Assembly: GCA_019321725.1 (NCBI GenBank)
Contig: CM033119.1
Span: forward strand, 18,178,694-18,242,693
Source: Paulownia fortunei
Lineage: Eukaryota; Streptophyta; Magnoliopsida; Lamiales; Paulowniaceae
DNA length: 64,000 nucleotides
Direction of reading: 5' to 3'
Below the pieces are notes generated by a model. That model saw nothing but the letters and a program-made list of their open reading frames with translations, was not told the origin of the DNA and made no database searches. Position 1 is the stretch's first letter, and each line of letters begins with the position of its first letter. A program made the translations under genes and the position numbers. Positions 12,060 through 25,105 of the stretch are shown piece by piece.

Positions 12060-15000
12060 ATGTCATTACGAAGACGAACATTGCTCAAAGTCATTGTGCT
12101 CGGCGACAGCGGGTATGGTAGCTTTATTTGTTAATTTGATTTGATTTGATTCATTTTTACTGTTTTTGTGAAGGGTTTTTTCAATTTAAGCGACTTATTT
12201 TGGTTAATATTTTCAGGGTGGGGAAAACATCGTTGATGAACCAGTATCCTTTTTTGGCTACTATATATTGCATGTTGATCGGGCTGATGTGTTTGTTTAA
12301 ATCATGTGTTAGGTTATGGTTGTATTTATGTTTGCTAAAATTGATTGTTTTTTCTTTTTTTAAGATTTTTGTGTATTGGGAAACAATGGTAGTGTAATGT
12401 GAGGGTTCTTTTAACTGGTGAAATAGATATGTGCATAAGAAATTCAGTCAGCAGTACAAGGCTACTATTGGGGCAGATTTTGTCACCAAGGAACTACAAT
12501 TAGATGATCGTCTCGTCACTCTTCAAGTGGGTTTATATATATTTATATGTATATATATATATATAAATAATTATATTAGTATGTGAACATATGCCTTAGA
12601 ACTCTTTTACAATTTGACGGTTAAGTTTATGTTCTGACGGGAATGAATGTGCATTTTGGGATTGGTAGATTTGGGACACTGCTGGCCAGGAGAGATTTCA
12701 AAGTCTTGGAGTCGCATTTTATAGAGGGGCAGATTGCTGTGTTTTGGTCTATGATGTGAATGTAATGAGGTCATTTGATTCCCTCGACAACTGGCATGAA
12801 GAATTTCTTAAGCAGGTCTGTGTTAATTTGGCTTGTTTGCATATCAATTGTGCTTGTTTGGTATTTCCTGATTGGTTGTGGGATTTTTTGTTTGAAAAGT
12901 TTTTCCTGTATTCTATAGAATTTTTTGTCTGAAGTTTTTTTTTTTTCTACTAGAAGTTTGTTAATAGATACAGAATAACCTGGACATGCCTTTATATGAT
13001 ATACACATGAATGTATAGCTAGGATTTTCTTGGTATTGGTGCAGCATAGAGATAAGAGAACCATTTGTGCTTTGCATTGAGGCTGACTATTTCTTTTTCA
13101 ACGGAATGATTCTAAGCATTTTCTCCTAAGCTGTTTGCCTAGGCTCATTCTTGACCCCCCTTAACAACTATGATTGCAACTGCTTTTTCCTCTTACAAAC
13201 TGTATAGCTTTTATCGTTTTTATGTATGTGCTGACTTCTGAGGGTTTCTGGTGGAACTTCTTTTGGTTTGCCAAATATAGACACTGAGTTTTTGTAATAG
13301 ATCTGTAATATGCTTCTTTTGTGAAGTCAGTTTCCACCTTTTACCAATATTATGTGCTGGAAACATATTTCTGTGTGGATAGATTGTTACAAGAATGATA
13401 TGTATTCCTTTGTCTCATCTGTCTATAAGATATGATATTTTAGTTATATTGGTAGTCCAATAAGATTGCACCTTGTCCATTAGTTTAATCAGCTTATTTT
13501 CCCTTACTATGAAGTTAGTTTGGTGTTGTTGATGTGGCTGACTGTAGGTCAACCCTGCATTAGATAAATTGCAAAATTCATTGTAGTAACAATGACATGT
13601 TGGAGTGGTTAAGCAATGATATGGTAATAGCTTTTTCGTATTATTTATCAAAGACGATTGATTCATTTTGACTATCCCAAAGCATTTATAGCCTAATTCA
13701 ACTCCTTCATCTACATATTTTACTGATTCAAGAAACTGGAAGCCAGACTTGATTGACGGAGTTCAGTTGTGATGCAGGCTAACCCACCTGACCCGAAAAC
13801 ATTTCCGTTCATATTACTGGGAAACAAGATCGATATAGATGGTGGTAATAGCAGAGTGGTAAGTTGAGTTTCTGTGTGTAAAATATAATATATCGCATAT
13901 TTGGCTCTAATTAATTTGCATTCAGGTTTCCGAAAAGAAAGCAAAGGAATGGTTTGCATCAAAAGGGAGCATACCTTACTTTGAGACATCAGCAAAAGAG
14001 GATTACAATGTTGATCCGGCATTCTTTTCTATTGCAAAGACTGCTTTAGCCAATGAGCATGAGCAGGACATGTGAGTTGGATTTAGATATCTGAATCATT
14101 GCGGTTATTTTTCATTTTTTTGTTTTTCGTGAAATTAGAAGTAATCCTTTATTGTCATCTCTCCCTAATATTTGAATCATTGCTTTTATTTTTCATTTTT
14201 TTTTGTGAAATTAGAAATCATCCTTTATAGTCACCTCTCCCTACTCTGTAGTTATAGATGTACATACATCACGCATACGATACAAACACCTATATACAAT
14301 CTGTGGCTATAATAGCCTGAACTATAAATCCATAATATTGGAATTATTTCTGCCAGAGGGAACCAAATAGCATCTCTGAAAATTTTATAAGAAACATGTA
14401 ATTTGTAAAATCATAAAAATAGGTCATATGCTATCAAAAACTTGTGAAATACATCGCACAGCATATTGCATCACAGAGGAAAGATGATATTTTTATTACA
14501 CTTTGTGCTGACATGTTTTGAGGAAATTTTTAATTTATCTTCTTGTGTGTTTTATTGGATCAATTATGGATCCATAGAGTTTAGGAAATCTAGCTAAAAT
14601 CGAACCCAGTGGTTTGAACTCTTCGACACTGTATGTGACCCACTGGTTTCAACACCAGATGCAATCCAACACTTGGGTCGGAGTCTATATTGCCACTGTA
14701 GTTTCTTTGTACATATTGCATATCCTTCTGCTATTTTATAGTTCATGAAGTTTTTCTTACTCAGCATGAAAGATATAGCTACTGTAGTTTTGTCATTATT
14801 GTTTTGTTGTTTAATTTTATCTTCCGTGGCCATTTGATAGCTTTTGGGTGTATGAAGTCATGATGGAAAATTTTTATTCTCATAATGTATTTTATAGTTT
14901 TAAATGAAGGTCAAGAATATACTGCGAAGACTACTATCTGTTGGGTTTCTATTTCGATTTTAATGAGTTATAAAACTGAAGTCTTTGAATATGTTCAACA

Positions 15001-15779
15001 TTGGTTTCTTTACATGATAAGTATCTTGATATAAGAAGAGGATAAATCATTTTTTTTTTTTTTTTGGTTTTTTTCTGTTGTTAAAAGGGTGGTTAATTAA
15101 ATGAATTACGACTATAATTTTTCTTCAACAACAAAAGCCAAACGTATGGTAAATTTTTTGTAAGATAACAGCACAGTCTTTTAATTTCTTAGATTCTTTA
15201 TCTGAGTAATTATGATAATTAAAATTGGAACACTCTGGTGCTGCAGAGGGTTAACTAAAAACATGCTTAGCAGTTCTTTGTTATCATCTCTAGAGGAGCA
15301 TAAAATTCATCTTTATAGTTAACAAGGGCAATTTATTTATTCTCTTTGTCGTTTTTTTATGAAAGTCTGTCCAATGTTTTCCTAAACTAAATGTGTGTAT
15401 TGATTATATTTGTTTTCTTCTCCCAGAAGTGTTTCAATAAAATTTTTAGTTAATGAGAATGTAACAGATTTGCCTCTTGAAGATATTGTGACAATGAACA
15501 TCAAATTAAGAGGATCAAAAGTTTGGCCTATTGCATTTCGTGATCCTTTTCTTGAGTTTGATTTAATCTCTTAATTCCTTCAAGACAGTCGAATGTTCTT
15601 TGAACATGAACTATAAGAGGGTTGACAATATTTTAAACAGTCCTTTATTTCACATTTTTTATCTGTAAGTTGAGGGCGTTCTTCTCTCTAATTCTTTTTA
15701 AATTGGCGTCTGCAGATACTTCCATGGAATACCAGAGGCTGTTTCGGAAACAGAGCAACAAGTTGGTTGTGCATGCTGA
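12060..15779 (+). CDS. RABG3: Ras-related small GTPase RAB7 / RABG3
   Basis: Encodes a late-endosome/vacuole Rab GTPase that recruits effectors for traffic and fusion at the tonoplast. Exons are 12060-12112, 12217-12243, 12427-12526, 12669-12815, 13778-13858, 13926-14071 and 15716-15779 (618 nt, 205 aa, the usual family length). The joined protein starts [18 protein letters not shown]. It has the P-loop GDSGVGKTS at about residues 15-23, the switch I word YKATIGADF, the switch II word [18 protein letters not shown] for guanine binding, ETSAK, and a C-terminal CAC for double geranylgeranylation. All junctions keep frame. Intron 2 has U12-type signals (GTATCC donor); the other introns are ordinary GT-AG. 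The upstream DNA is pyrimidine-rich with CA repeats rather than a clear TATA box. Assignment to the RAB7 class is firm; the exact paralogue is not. Confidence 0.95.
12244..12426 (+). other. U12-type (minor spliceosome) intron in RAB7
   Basis: The donor reads GTATCCTTTT, matching the U12 consensus GTATCCTTT. A branch-point-like TTCTTTTAAC at 12406-12415 puts the branch adenosine 12 bases from the acceptor, inside the 10-20 base window typical of U12 introns. The exon junction CA|A restores Gln in the conserved MNQYVHKKF region, which fixes these splice sites. Confidence 0.7.
14087..14246. repeat. 81-bp tandem duplication inside RAB7 intron 6
   Basis: Two adjacent copies (about 14087-14167 and 14168-14246) share TGAATCATTGC, TTATTTTTCATTTTTTT, GTGAAATTAGAA and CACCTCTCCCTA-like words. 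The copy is intronic and should not affect the protein. Confidence 0.65.
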
Positions 15780-17711
15780 TGTGGAGTTAGCACTTGATAT
15801 CAAACTCATGGTTAACTTTCTTTTCGCGCGATTCTTTCCTTTAGGCTGCTATTATTGCCATTCCTTTGTATTTCCTGTATCCTACACTGTCAAGATTGAG
15901 ACGGGATGGATTCCCTTTTCATTTTGTGGAGTCATTAGCCTATGATCATTTTAACCTGTGGATGCTAGACTGGTTGTAATTTTTTGTTCATACATTGATC
16001 TTGTGAGCAACAAAAGGTTTATATTTTCTTCTTCATAAATGTTACAGTAACATTGTTTCGTTGCTTAATTGTATGGACATTTTATATGTAAATTTTGGGT
16101 CTGATGCGTATGCAATGTGAAGAATGAGGCCTTGTTTGTTTTTGTTTTCATTTTTATCATTTTTTAACGTTTAGAGTAATAACTAGTAGATTTTATTATT
16201 TTCTCTCAGTCAAATTATGTGGGTTGAGAAATTATTATTTACTTAATATGAGTTTTCTTTTTAAAATTAATAAAAATTGTCTCATACATTAATAATGTGA
16301 GTTTTACTTTGATTTAATAAGTGTCTAGATTTGAAATTGATAGCTATATGTATGATATTAAAAACAAGAAGTATTTTTATTAAAAAAATGGATAAATAAC
16401 TATTTTTTTATTTAAAATAATAAAAAAAAGAACAATAGAGAATGAAAATAAAAACTAACAGGCCCTGAATGTTTAGATATCTTGTGGTGTTTGATGGTAT
16501 TGATATGGTAATTATTTCACATTGTGCATTATTTCTTCTCCCCCCCCCCCCCCCCCCCCCCCCCCCACCACCAAACACACACACATATACATACATATAC
16601 ACGTGTGAAACTATAGGATGCTTTTCTGTTTTTGTAGTTTTGGTACTTTTTATAAGGAAATTCAAGTTTGTCTCATATCACTAGCCTACATTCGCCATTG
16701 TGCATAACTAAATTCGCGTAATTGTGGAGAATGATATCGAAAAAAATTAGCTGTATGTTAAATTAATATTTTGATAATTTAAAATTTAAAATTATTTGGT
16801 AATTCAAATTTCAAATGACAATCTATTCTCAAATTACATGACAATTTATTGGTGGATTTCCAAAATACAACTTCTATCTTCCCTTTTCATATCTTATAGC
16901 AACTTTTCTATTTTTGTGGAGTAAATACTTCAAATGTATTATTATATAAAGCTCCTTCAATGTATGATAAAAAAACGAAAAAACAACAAAAGAAAAAGCA
17001 AAACGTTACATATTGTGAAAATTGTCCCTTTTTTTGGTTTATAATTATAATTCTAATACATGAATTTTTATTTCATTATCGTGCATTACAGTAATAAAAT
17101 CTAAGCAGTAAAATCTAATCACTTAATTAAAAGTTCTTAAATAATAATTAATGCTAATGGATGATTCGATTCTGTACAAAATAACAACAAAATTAATGTT
17201 TTAATTTGTTAAAATAAATTCTTTATATATTTTACTCCCTTCTGTATAAATGCGATACGAGTTTTAGATAAGAATTTGAAAAAAAATATAAATATTACCT
17301 AATTCAAAATAATAGTTAAAAATTAGTTAGTATAACATAATATTTTAATTTAATAAAAAGTTTATTTAAAAAAAATATTTTGAGATATTTTAGAAAAATA
17401 AAAACAATAAAATTAGTTAGTATCGAATCATGATTTTAATTATGAAAAAAATATTTAAAAAACATAAAAATTTATTTTATTATTTTTTTTTTGAAGGGCA
17501 TAGTATATAATTTACCTTATAGTCTCGAATAAAATTCTTTGCCTAAAAAAGTGGTCCACGGTGAAGACGTGGATTCATGGCCTTCCCATATTTTTTCTGC
17601 AGCTCAAACGCTGCATCTATACTGAAAATACTCCTCTTCTCTACATTCTTGAATAAAATTCCAAAACCCACAAATTGAAATCACAATTCAGAGCTCCAAA
17701 AGGTCTCATCA
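15780..17711. other. RAB7 3' flank and intergenic spacer
   Basis: Contains the presumed 3' untranslated region of RAB7, then AT-rich DNA. A run of 27 C residues lies at 16540-16566, followed by a CA/TA-rich stretch. The last 200 bases before the next ATG are pyrimidine-rich leader-like sequence. No further gene is seen. Confidence 0.6.
16540..16566. repeat. C27 homopolymer
   Basis: Twenty-seven consecutive C residues, followed by ACCACCAAACACACACAC. It produces artefactual poly-Pro and poly-Gly open frames on the two strands. Homopolymers of this length are prone to assembly error. Confidence 0.95.
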
Positions 17712-20700
17712 ATGGCGGCATCACTTGCAGTTGGGCTGAGAACAGCTTTCATGGTGTTGGGATGTGTGATCACCGCCGTTGTCATTTACACTGTTGCCAC
17801 TGATGGACTCCCTTTCCGCAAAGAACTCCTCACCCCGTATGTGTTCTCTCAAATCTTCTTTGAATATTAAAAATTGTGATTACTAAGAGAGAACATTTTT
17901 TTCTTTTTTGGCTGGAGGATTGAGAATGGTGCTAGATTCTTGTCTTGTGGGTGTTTGATCAGTTATCATATGCTAGTATTATGGAGTTTGTTATGAATTC
18001 TAATGGCATCTTTCCTTTATGGAATGATCATTTTCACTCTGTCATTCCATTTAGTTAGGTGTTCAATGGTAGTTAGATTATCCCCCACCCCCAAAAAAAA
18101 TAAAAAAAATATCATCTAGGTAGCCTACTGATCAAGAAATGAAAAAAAAAAAAAAAAAATCCATCTCAATCTTGGAATCTATTAAGTTAGTTTGTTTTAG
18201 GTGCCGAAGATGTATACATTTAAGAAAGAAAGATGGCTGCAAAGTGCAAAGTAATACTTCTTTAATGAGTGGCAGATGTGTGAATTATGGATGCTTGAAG
18301 CCGTTGTTAACTTGATGGAGGGTGGTAAAGTCAACGTGATAAGAACTAGTTGTTTCAAAGATGATAAACAAGAGAGAAGAGGGAAAAATGATGAAAGTCT
18401 GCTTATGGAAAAAGAGAATCATTTAAGAAACAAGCGAGAGAAACCAATAAGAGGTATAAAGCAAACCTATGCAGAATTGAAGCAAGCTATGACTATTATT
18501 ACTAGATGAGAACCCAAAAATACACACACATGGACACACATATACACAGAGAGTGTGTGTAGTTAATGGAAAGAGGTTCTGGCCTTCTGCTCAGTGCTTA
18601 GTGGTAAAAGTGTTATTATGTAAAATGCCATCTAAAACTGTCGATAATGCACATTTTCCATTTTGTCTCTGCTATTTTAAATTCATAATTTGAACCTTAA
18701 TCTAATCTTTACTTATTGGTTTTTGGATGTGGAAAAAGGGGCAGGCCTGCCTGGCCTCCTCTATCTCTGCTACTGAACAATGTTTAGACGAGCACGCATT
18801 GCTCTTCTTAAATTTGATGACAAACTGGAGCATCTTGCCACTTTATTGTGATTTGGCCACAGGAAAAATTATAGTGGATCATGAAAGGTGTTTATGTAGA
18901 AGTTTGTTAACTTCTTACAGTTATATAATTTATCCTTGATTTTTCTATTGAGTTATGTTTGACTCAATCTGGTTGTGTATTATGTTTTACATCATTAATG
19001 TAAATGGTGTTAACCAAAAAAGGTATACAAATATGCATTTTGTGGTATTGTTGGATTGTCTTACATTCTTGCATTAGTTCTTTCTTTGACAAATATAAAA
19101 AGCAGTTTTTGTGATCACTTATCTAATGATTTCTATACAATCACGAGTTCAACATTTATCTGACTCCCTAATTTTGTTCGTATGGATGGACTATTAAAGC
19201 TAATCTAGTATGGCTTATATGTTTCAAGACAGTCTGAGTCATTTCTTTTTTTAACTTCTTGTATTTGGCTTGATTATTTTGAATTTGAAAAATGACAAAT
19301 TGTTGGTAATCATCTTCATGAAGAATTTTAGTTTGATAATTTTTTGATACAGGTGGATGGCAGCAACCCTGGTCGATTTCTACATCAATATCCTTGCCAT
19401 AGGGGTATACAATGTTTTCGTCACGCTGCTGTTCAATAGACTGTACTATTCATATATGACTTCATTTTATGTGGACCAAGTTGTAACATATTCTCTGAAA
19501 TTGGGATATCTGCTGCCTGTAGAAAGATTCCAAAATATCAACTAGTCTCTAGATGCATGAAATATTATTTATGTTCATTAGTGGAATCCAAGTCTGGTAG
19601 ATGACTGATTCTGTGTGTATGCGAATGGTGTCGGAATAAGATTAGAGGGAAAAAAAAATTAATCCTCTTTCATGTATGCATATGTACTATGTCAACTAGA
19701 TTCCAAATTCCTTGAAGTTTTGGCGCCCTAGATGTCCAGGGCTGGGAATGGATTTATAGATCATTTCTGTATAAGCATCTTTTCTTAGACATATTTAGTA
19801 GATATGGTTCTGTCTTTCCAATAATCCCAACAAAAAAATGCAAAAATGGTGTGATAACATGATTAGGTGTTTCTAGTTTTTCTCCATTATTTCATATATC
19901 TTTCAGTTATAATAGGTACATGGGAAGGTTAAACATACTATCTCTCAAATCTCAGCATGATTTTGATTGTATGAACTCCATGCTTTGCTGTTTCAAAAGT
20001 CATAAATATGTGTATTTATCACCTGAACATGTGATGTCTGACATTTGTATACCCTCTTACCATATCAGGCGTGGATTGTGTACAAGGAATCAAACTGGAT
20101 TCGGGCAATGATTTGGATAGTTTTGCTTATATGTTTAGGAAGGTATGGAATTCCATGAATCACACTAAAATGTCTTATTGTTAAATTATGTTCAGATTTT
20201 ACGAGCTTTGTAAATGCAAATAGCACTTGGACAGAAAGATGACTCTACCTGTTTCCATAGGATTTTGTTATTGTTGTCTTGAAATTAGTTATTACATGTG
20301 TAATTTTAAAATATTCTAAATTTAGATGAGGTGGTTATTCAATAAGGTAGCAGAGTGAGGTAAAGGACTTGGATTCAAGTCTTGCTGCCACCTATTTGTG
20401 AAAAATTCCACATGGTTAGCCTTTAGAAAAAAAACACAGCCAGCTTGTGAAAAGACCTGTTGACATTTTAGAAAACGTTCATGTAGGATACTTGGGACAA
20501 TCATTGTGGTATTATGGAAACACAGTTGTGTGATATTGGACATGCTAGATGTGAAAGATTCAGTTATCTATCATTCTTCCCTTCCTCTTTCTTCGTAATC
20601 TGCAATTTCATTGAAGTGGCTGAGCATTCTGGCACTTCATTGTCAGAGGTCGTACTCTGCACAACTTTTCAAAAGAAAAGAAAAGAAGAAAAAAAGAACA

Positions 20701-23700
20701 TGTAGATATATTTAAGTTAACCACTTATATGCTTGTTGGTATTATCCGATCGATACTGGAATTGAAGTATATTTAGACAAGTCTCCATGATGTAAAATGC
20801 ATATAAATTTCTTGAATCATTTGCTGGATGTTTCTCTCACTGTACTTCTTGATCACTTAAGTTGGCATATACTTTGAACACAAACCCATAATCTGCAGAC
20901 CAAATTGTAGTGTGGCTGACAAGGCCACATATTTCTTCTCAATTCGGACCAATTGATAAAATAAGATTATTGTTTAACTTGCTTCTTCAGCCTTAGATAC
21001 AGTCACTAATTAACATGGATAACTCCTGACTATCATTTCTTCGAGTAGCTAGTTGAAAATTTTTATCTGCCCAAGCTTTGTGGACTAAGGAAACATATTG
21101 CTCAAATGGCAGAATGACTTCACAGAACTCTTTTTTTTTTTTTAAATAATGTTATTTTATTTTGATTTATGTGACTGAAGACATCTTGTTCTCTACTCTG
21201 TATCCCATTTATGAATTTAGTTTACCATCAAAAAGTAAAAATAAAGTTATATTCCTGAAGAACTTTTTCATTCTTAAGATTGCCTATTGCTTATTTATTT
21301 ATTTATCTTTTTTGGTTGTTGGGTTGCTCTCTGAAGCTCATTGCAAAGAATGCAACACGAATTGCAATAATCGCCATGATATTACTTGACTTTTCTTGTA
21401 ATGGCTTGCTACCTTCTGCACCCTGTTCATCTATTAGATTCAGGTTCTTTTCATCTCGAGATTTTAATCCTCTGTTATGGACTAGTTTACCAACAATTTT
21501 ATTAGTTATTATTGGTGGGTAAAATTATGGTCACAATATATCTGGCTGGATTGCAAAATCCCACAGCATACTAATATGTTTAGTTAACCTGTGAAATTGA
21601 TTTGTTTTCGTTAATTATATGTTTGAGATCAATTGTCATGATGTATTGCTGTGAATTTGGCATAATTCTTTTTGTGTATTTGTGAAACTAAAGTTAGATA
21701 TGTGTGGCATACATGTTAGTGGATGGTGGTAACTTTTTATTTTCTCCTTCGCAGCATTACTACATGTGCATACATTGTTGTGCAGTTTCTAAAGCTGTCT
21801 CCTCAAGAATCACTGCAAGATCCTATTTACTTTGTTTTGCTGAGAAATGGGAAAAAGTAAGTAACAAGCATACTTGGCTCCATATACTAATCTATTGAGC
21901 ATGTAATGTGATAAGTGAATCGTTTTATATGATAGATTAGCTATGATTTTGGACAAGGTTCGAGGAACCATGTCCATATTTCAACTTACCTATTGTGAAT
22001 ATTGCAAAAGGCATCAATTAAAGTTATGCTGGAACTTTGTGATGGAGTAAACTAGCTATCTATTACATTTCATTAGTCCATTACAATTACACACATCTTC
22101 TGTTTTTCTATCCTTTTAAAGGGATTGAACATTTTTTTTTTTTTGTGCGACCAAAACGAGTCCACATTTAGAGCGGACATTACAGGTAAGTGTGCCTCTT
22201 CTGAAGTCCAAGTGGAAGCATGATATTCATTCCCATGTCATCCTTTGTCGCAATGTTTTTCTCCAATTATCGAATACAAAAATCCATCTTCTACCCTTGT
22301 CTGTCGTTTTCATTCATTGTCCTCCTTTCTCCACTAGAACAGCATTGAATTTGCATGATTGTTATGGCAACTAGTTACTAATCCGTATCTTCATCTTCTC
22401 ACATGTTGGTTTACTCTTGAGTTTTTACTGATAGTTGTTTAACTTTTAGGGAAGGAATGGAATCAAAGGGCATACTATCTGTTGTAAGTGCAAGGGTTCT
22501 TTTCAGTTTTTTGGGTTGTCTTATGCTGGGCACATTGGTTTACACTATTGCCACTGATGGATCCCCATTTCGCCGAGAGATTTTGACTCCGTAAGTTCTT
22601 TTCCTGCGCATATAGAAAGTCAAATTTCTGGAAAAACATGTATTGCCATTGTCCTACTGCCTCTTACTCTTCCCCCATTTTCTTGATACTGTAGTGAAAC
22701 ATGTTGGTGAAGATATCAGAGTATGTAATGTAGTATATATATCAGCTGAAAACCTACATAATTAGATTTCATGTTCATTGGTAGTTGGGTGTTGTATAGA
22801 TACATGGAACTTGAAACTTCCTGTTCATCTCTTTAGACTCAGATATTTTCAAGTCTTTTGTTGATCTATTTACAATTGATACCCTAACGAAACAAGTTGC
22901 AAGGGGAGATTAAGTTTTCTGATGGGTATCTAATTGCCACATCTTGATGGAATTAGATTTCTTAGAAAGTTAGCTGTCTTGAGTTGCTAATGCTCTTGTT
23001 CTTTTTTAATACTATGATTCTGGTGTTTTTAGAGGGAAAGCATATGGAGAAAGGGGAAATAAGTGCAATTAAAGAGTCTTCGCCATGAACTATATATTTT
23101 TCTTGTCAGTGATATAGAAGTATATGGTTAACTAGGAAAATACTGGTTTTTGTGATACTCGATGTCTTCCATCCATATTTGTTGTGTTGTGAATTGCTTG
23201 ATTTTTAGTCTTGTTTCTCCATTTTTTCACCCTTATTGTACACTTATGGCCTCTTTCATTGATCACCTTTATGCTCATCACGCTTTGAATCCCTTGAAAC
23301 CATATCCCACTGTAATATCTATGAGCTATAGCCAGAGGTGCTTCGTTGTTTCAAATGTATCATCAAGTGTATCCATTCCAAATTTCAGTCCAATCAAATG
23401 ATCAGCGGCTGCCAATATGTCTCGTGGTAACAAAAATGTATTGTTCTGTGGTAGGTTCAGTCTTTGGTTCATATTTTGTCGACCAATCCTTTATGAGCTT
23501 TATTTCAGCTTTCCATTAGCAATTCCAGTATCCACACAGTCCTTCAGAGTCTGTTTTATTTTGTGTGTACTGGTACTTATATTTATTCAATTTCTCTAAG
23601 AAGTTACCATTTGTACAGGTGGCTGTCAGCAACACTGGTTGATTTCTACATTAATGTTGTTGCTTTATCGGTAATTCTCAATGCAGAATCCTTCAAAATG

Positions 23701-25105
23701 CAGTTTCGTTTTCTAGTATCAGTAGCATCTGAAATGCAACTAAAATAGAAGTCTGGGCATGTGCAGTTTGAATTCTTATATAAAATATTTTGTTGTGTGG
23801 GATAATCAGTGTTATGTTGTTCAAAGTTGCTGAAAATTCTTCAATGGGGCTTGCAAAAACAATTGGGTAGTCTCTTTTAAGATGGCAATATATATGTAGG
23901 TTCAGGTATCGCAAAGGCTAAAACTTTTTCCAAAATTTATTGGGAACTTATTTAAGTATTTAGATTGAAACAGATGCTACTAGTATTCCACTCAAAATCA
24001 TGCATCTTTCTATTTTGCCTTTCTCCATACAAGCACCCGAGGCTTTTGGAGTGTGGCTAACTGTTAAGTCTCAGTTTTTTATTAAACTTCTCCAGTACTG
24101 TAGTTGCTCAAAGAAACATTTTGAAAGACAACGAACATAAATATCTTCATAGTCAGTGTTAAGAGAATAGGTTACCACACTCTAGGACTATGGATTTGGT
24201 TTTGTTTAATTGATCCATTCCAAGATGTACAAATTACCTGATTCAGTCATGTGGTTCAATTCAGTGAGTTTAGGTTGTTCTAGCAAGTTAATTTGACGAA
24301 AACTGCTGATTTTTGCATGTACTATCAGGTTTGGGTGGCGTATAAAGAATCAAATTGGAAATCTGCAGCATTTTGGATCATTTTGTTGATCTGCTTTGGA
24401 AGGTAATTTTTTCATGGATGTAGTGTTGCAATCATCCATTGGTTGTTAATTAATACCCTGCTAATAACTTGCAGTGATTTTATTAGTATATTTTTAAATT
24501 GAATAACAATATACTATTTAACATGTTTTTCTTTTGTTGCCTAAGTTTTTCGATGGGGATGGGGGCAATTTCTAACGACAACAAATGTGCATACAGTTTT
24601 TTGTGTGCGTCCATATCCAGATGTGTGAATGCCATGGGGATCTTGAGCATCAGTGGCATCCCTTTGAACTTTTTTCCCTACTGTTGCAGTAGTTTGAAGA
24701 AAAATGTTCTTTTATCTTATTAGCACAATCTTTCTTGGTGTTTTGACTGATTAAACCTTAGCAATTTTCTATTATCTACCACATTATTATCATAATCATG
24801 GAAAGCATATTTCATATACTTCTTGCCATTATAAACAGTACGATGTTAACACCAATCAACAGTTCTAAAATCTTGTGTCATTTTTCTGCTCTTTCTACCT
24901 TGATGCATCATACATCTCAGATTGTAACACACAAGTTGCTATATTTTTCAGCATCAGTACATGCGCCTACATTGTCCTACAGCTTTTCCATCTCTCGTCT
25001 CAAGATCCTGTCGTCCTTGTTCTTTTCAGCAGCACCAGCAGGCAAGTCTCCCACACTCGTTTAAACTTAAGGCAACAACACACTCCAGATGTTCCCCGTT
25101 CTTAA
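17712..25105 (+). CDS. DUF1475 family multi-pass membrane protein with two internal repeats
   Basis: Eight exons: 17712-17836, 19353-19404, 20069-20142, 21755-21856, 22450-22590, 23619-23670, 24329-24402 and 24952-25105 (774 nt, 257 aa). The protein resembles the plant DUF1475 family (about 250 aa, function unknown). Each half has a hydrophobic start, then TDGxPFRxEx[19 protein letters not shown], a hydrophobic FW/IW-rich helix, and TCAYIVxQ. Repeat 1 covers about residues 1-117 and repeat 2 about 119-257, joined by a KEGMESKG linker. Several membrane segments per half are likely, so I infer an integral membrane protein; its cellular site is unknown. All junctions keep frame and all introns are GT-AG. 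The C-terminal tail after the second repeat is Gln/Ser/His-rich and variable. Long introns hold microsatellites and a possible SINE near 20316-20460. Confidence 0.88.
20316..20460 (+). mobile_element. Possible tRNA-derived SINE fragment in a DUF1475 intron
   Basis: The stretch has a GGATTCAAGTC word resembling the RNA polymerase III B box, preceded by a TGGTTATTCAATAAGG word that could be a decayed A box, and ends in an A-rich run (AGAAAAAAAACAC). I could not find flanking direct repeats, so this is only a candidate. Confidence 0.3.

Noticed and set aside
16408..16684. Poly-Pro and poly-Gly open frames on opposite strands
   Set aside because: Both come from the C27 homopolymer; nothing else supports a gene.
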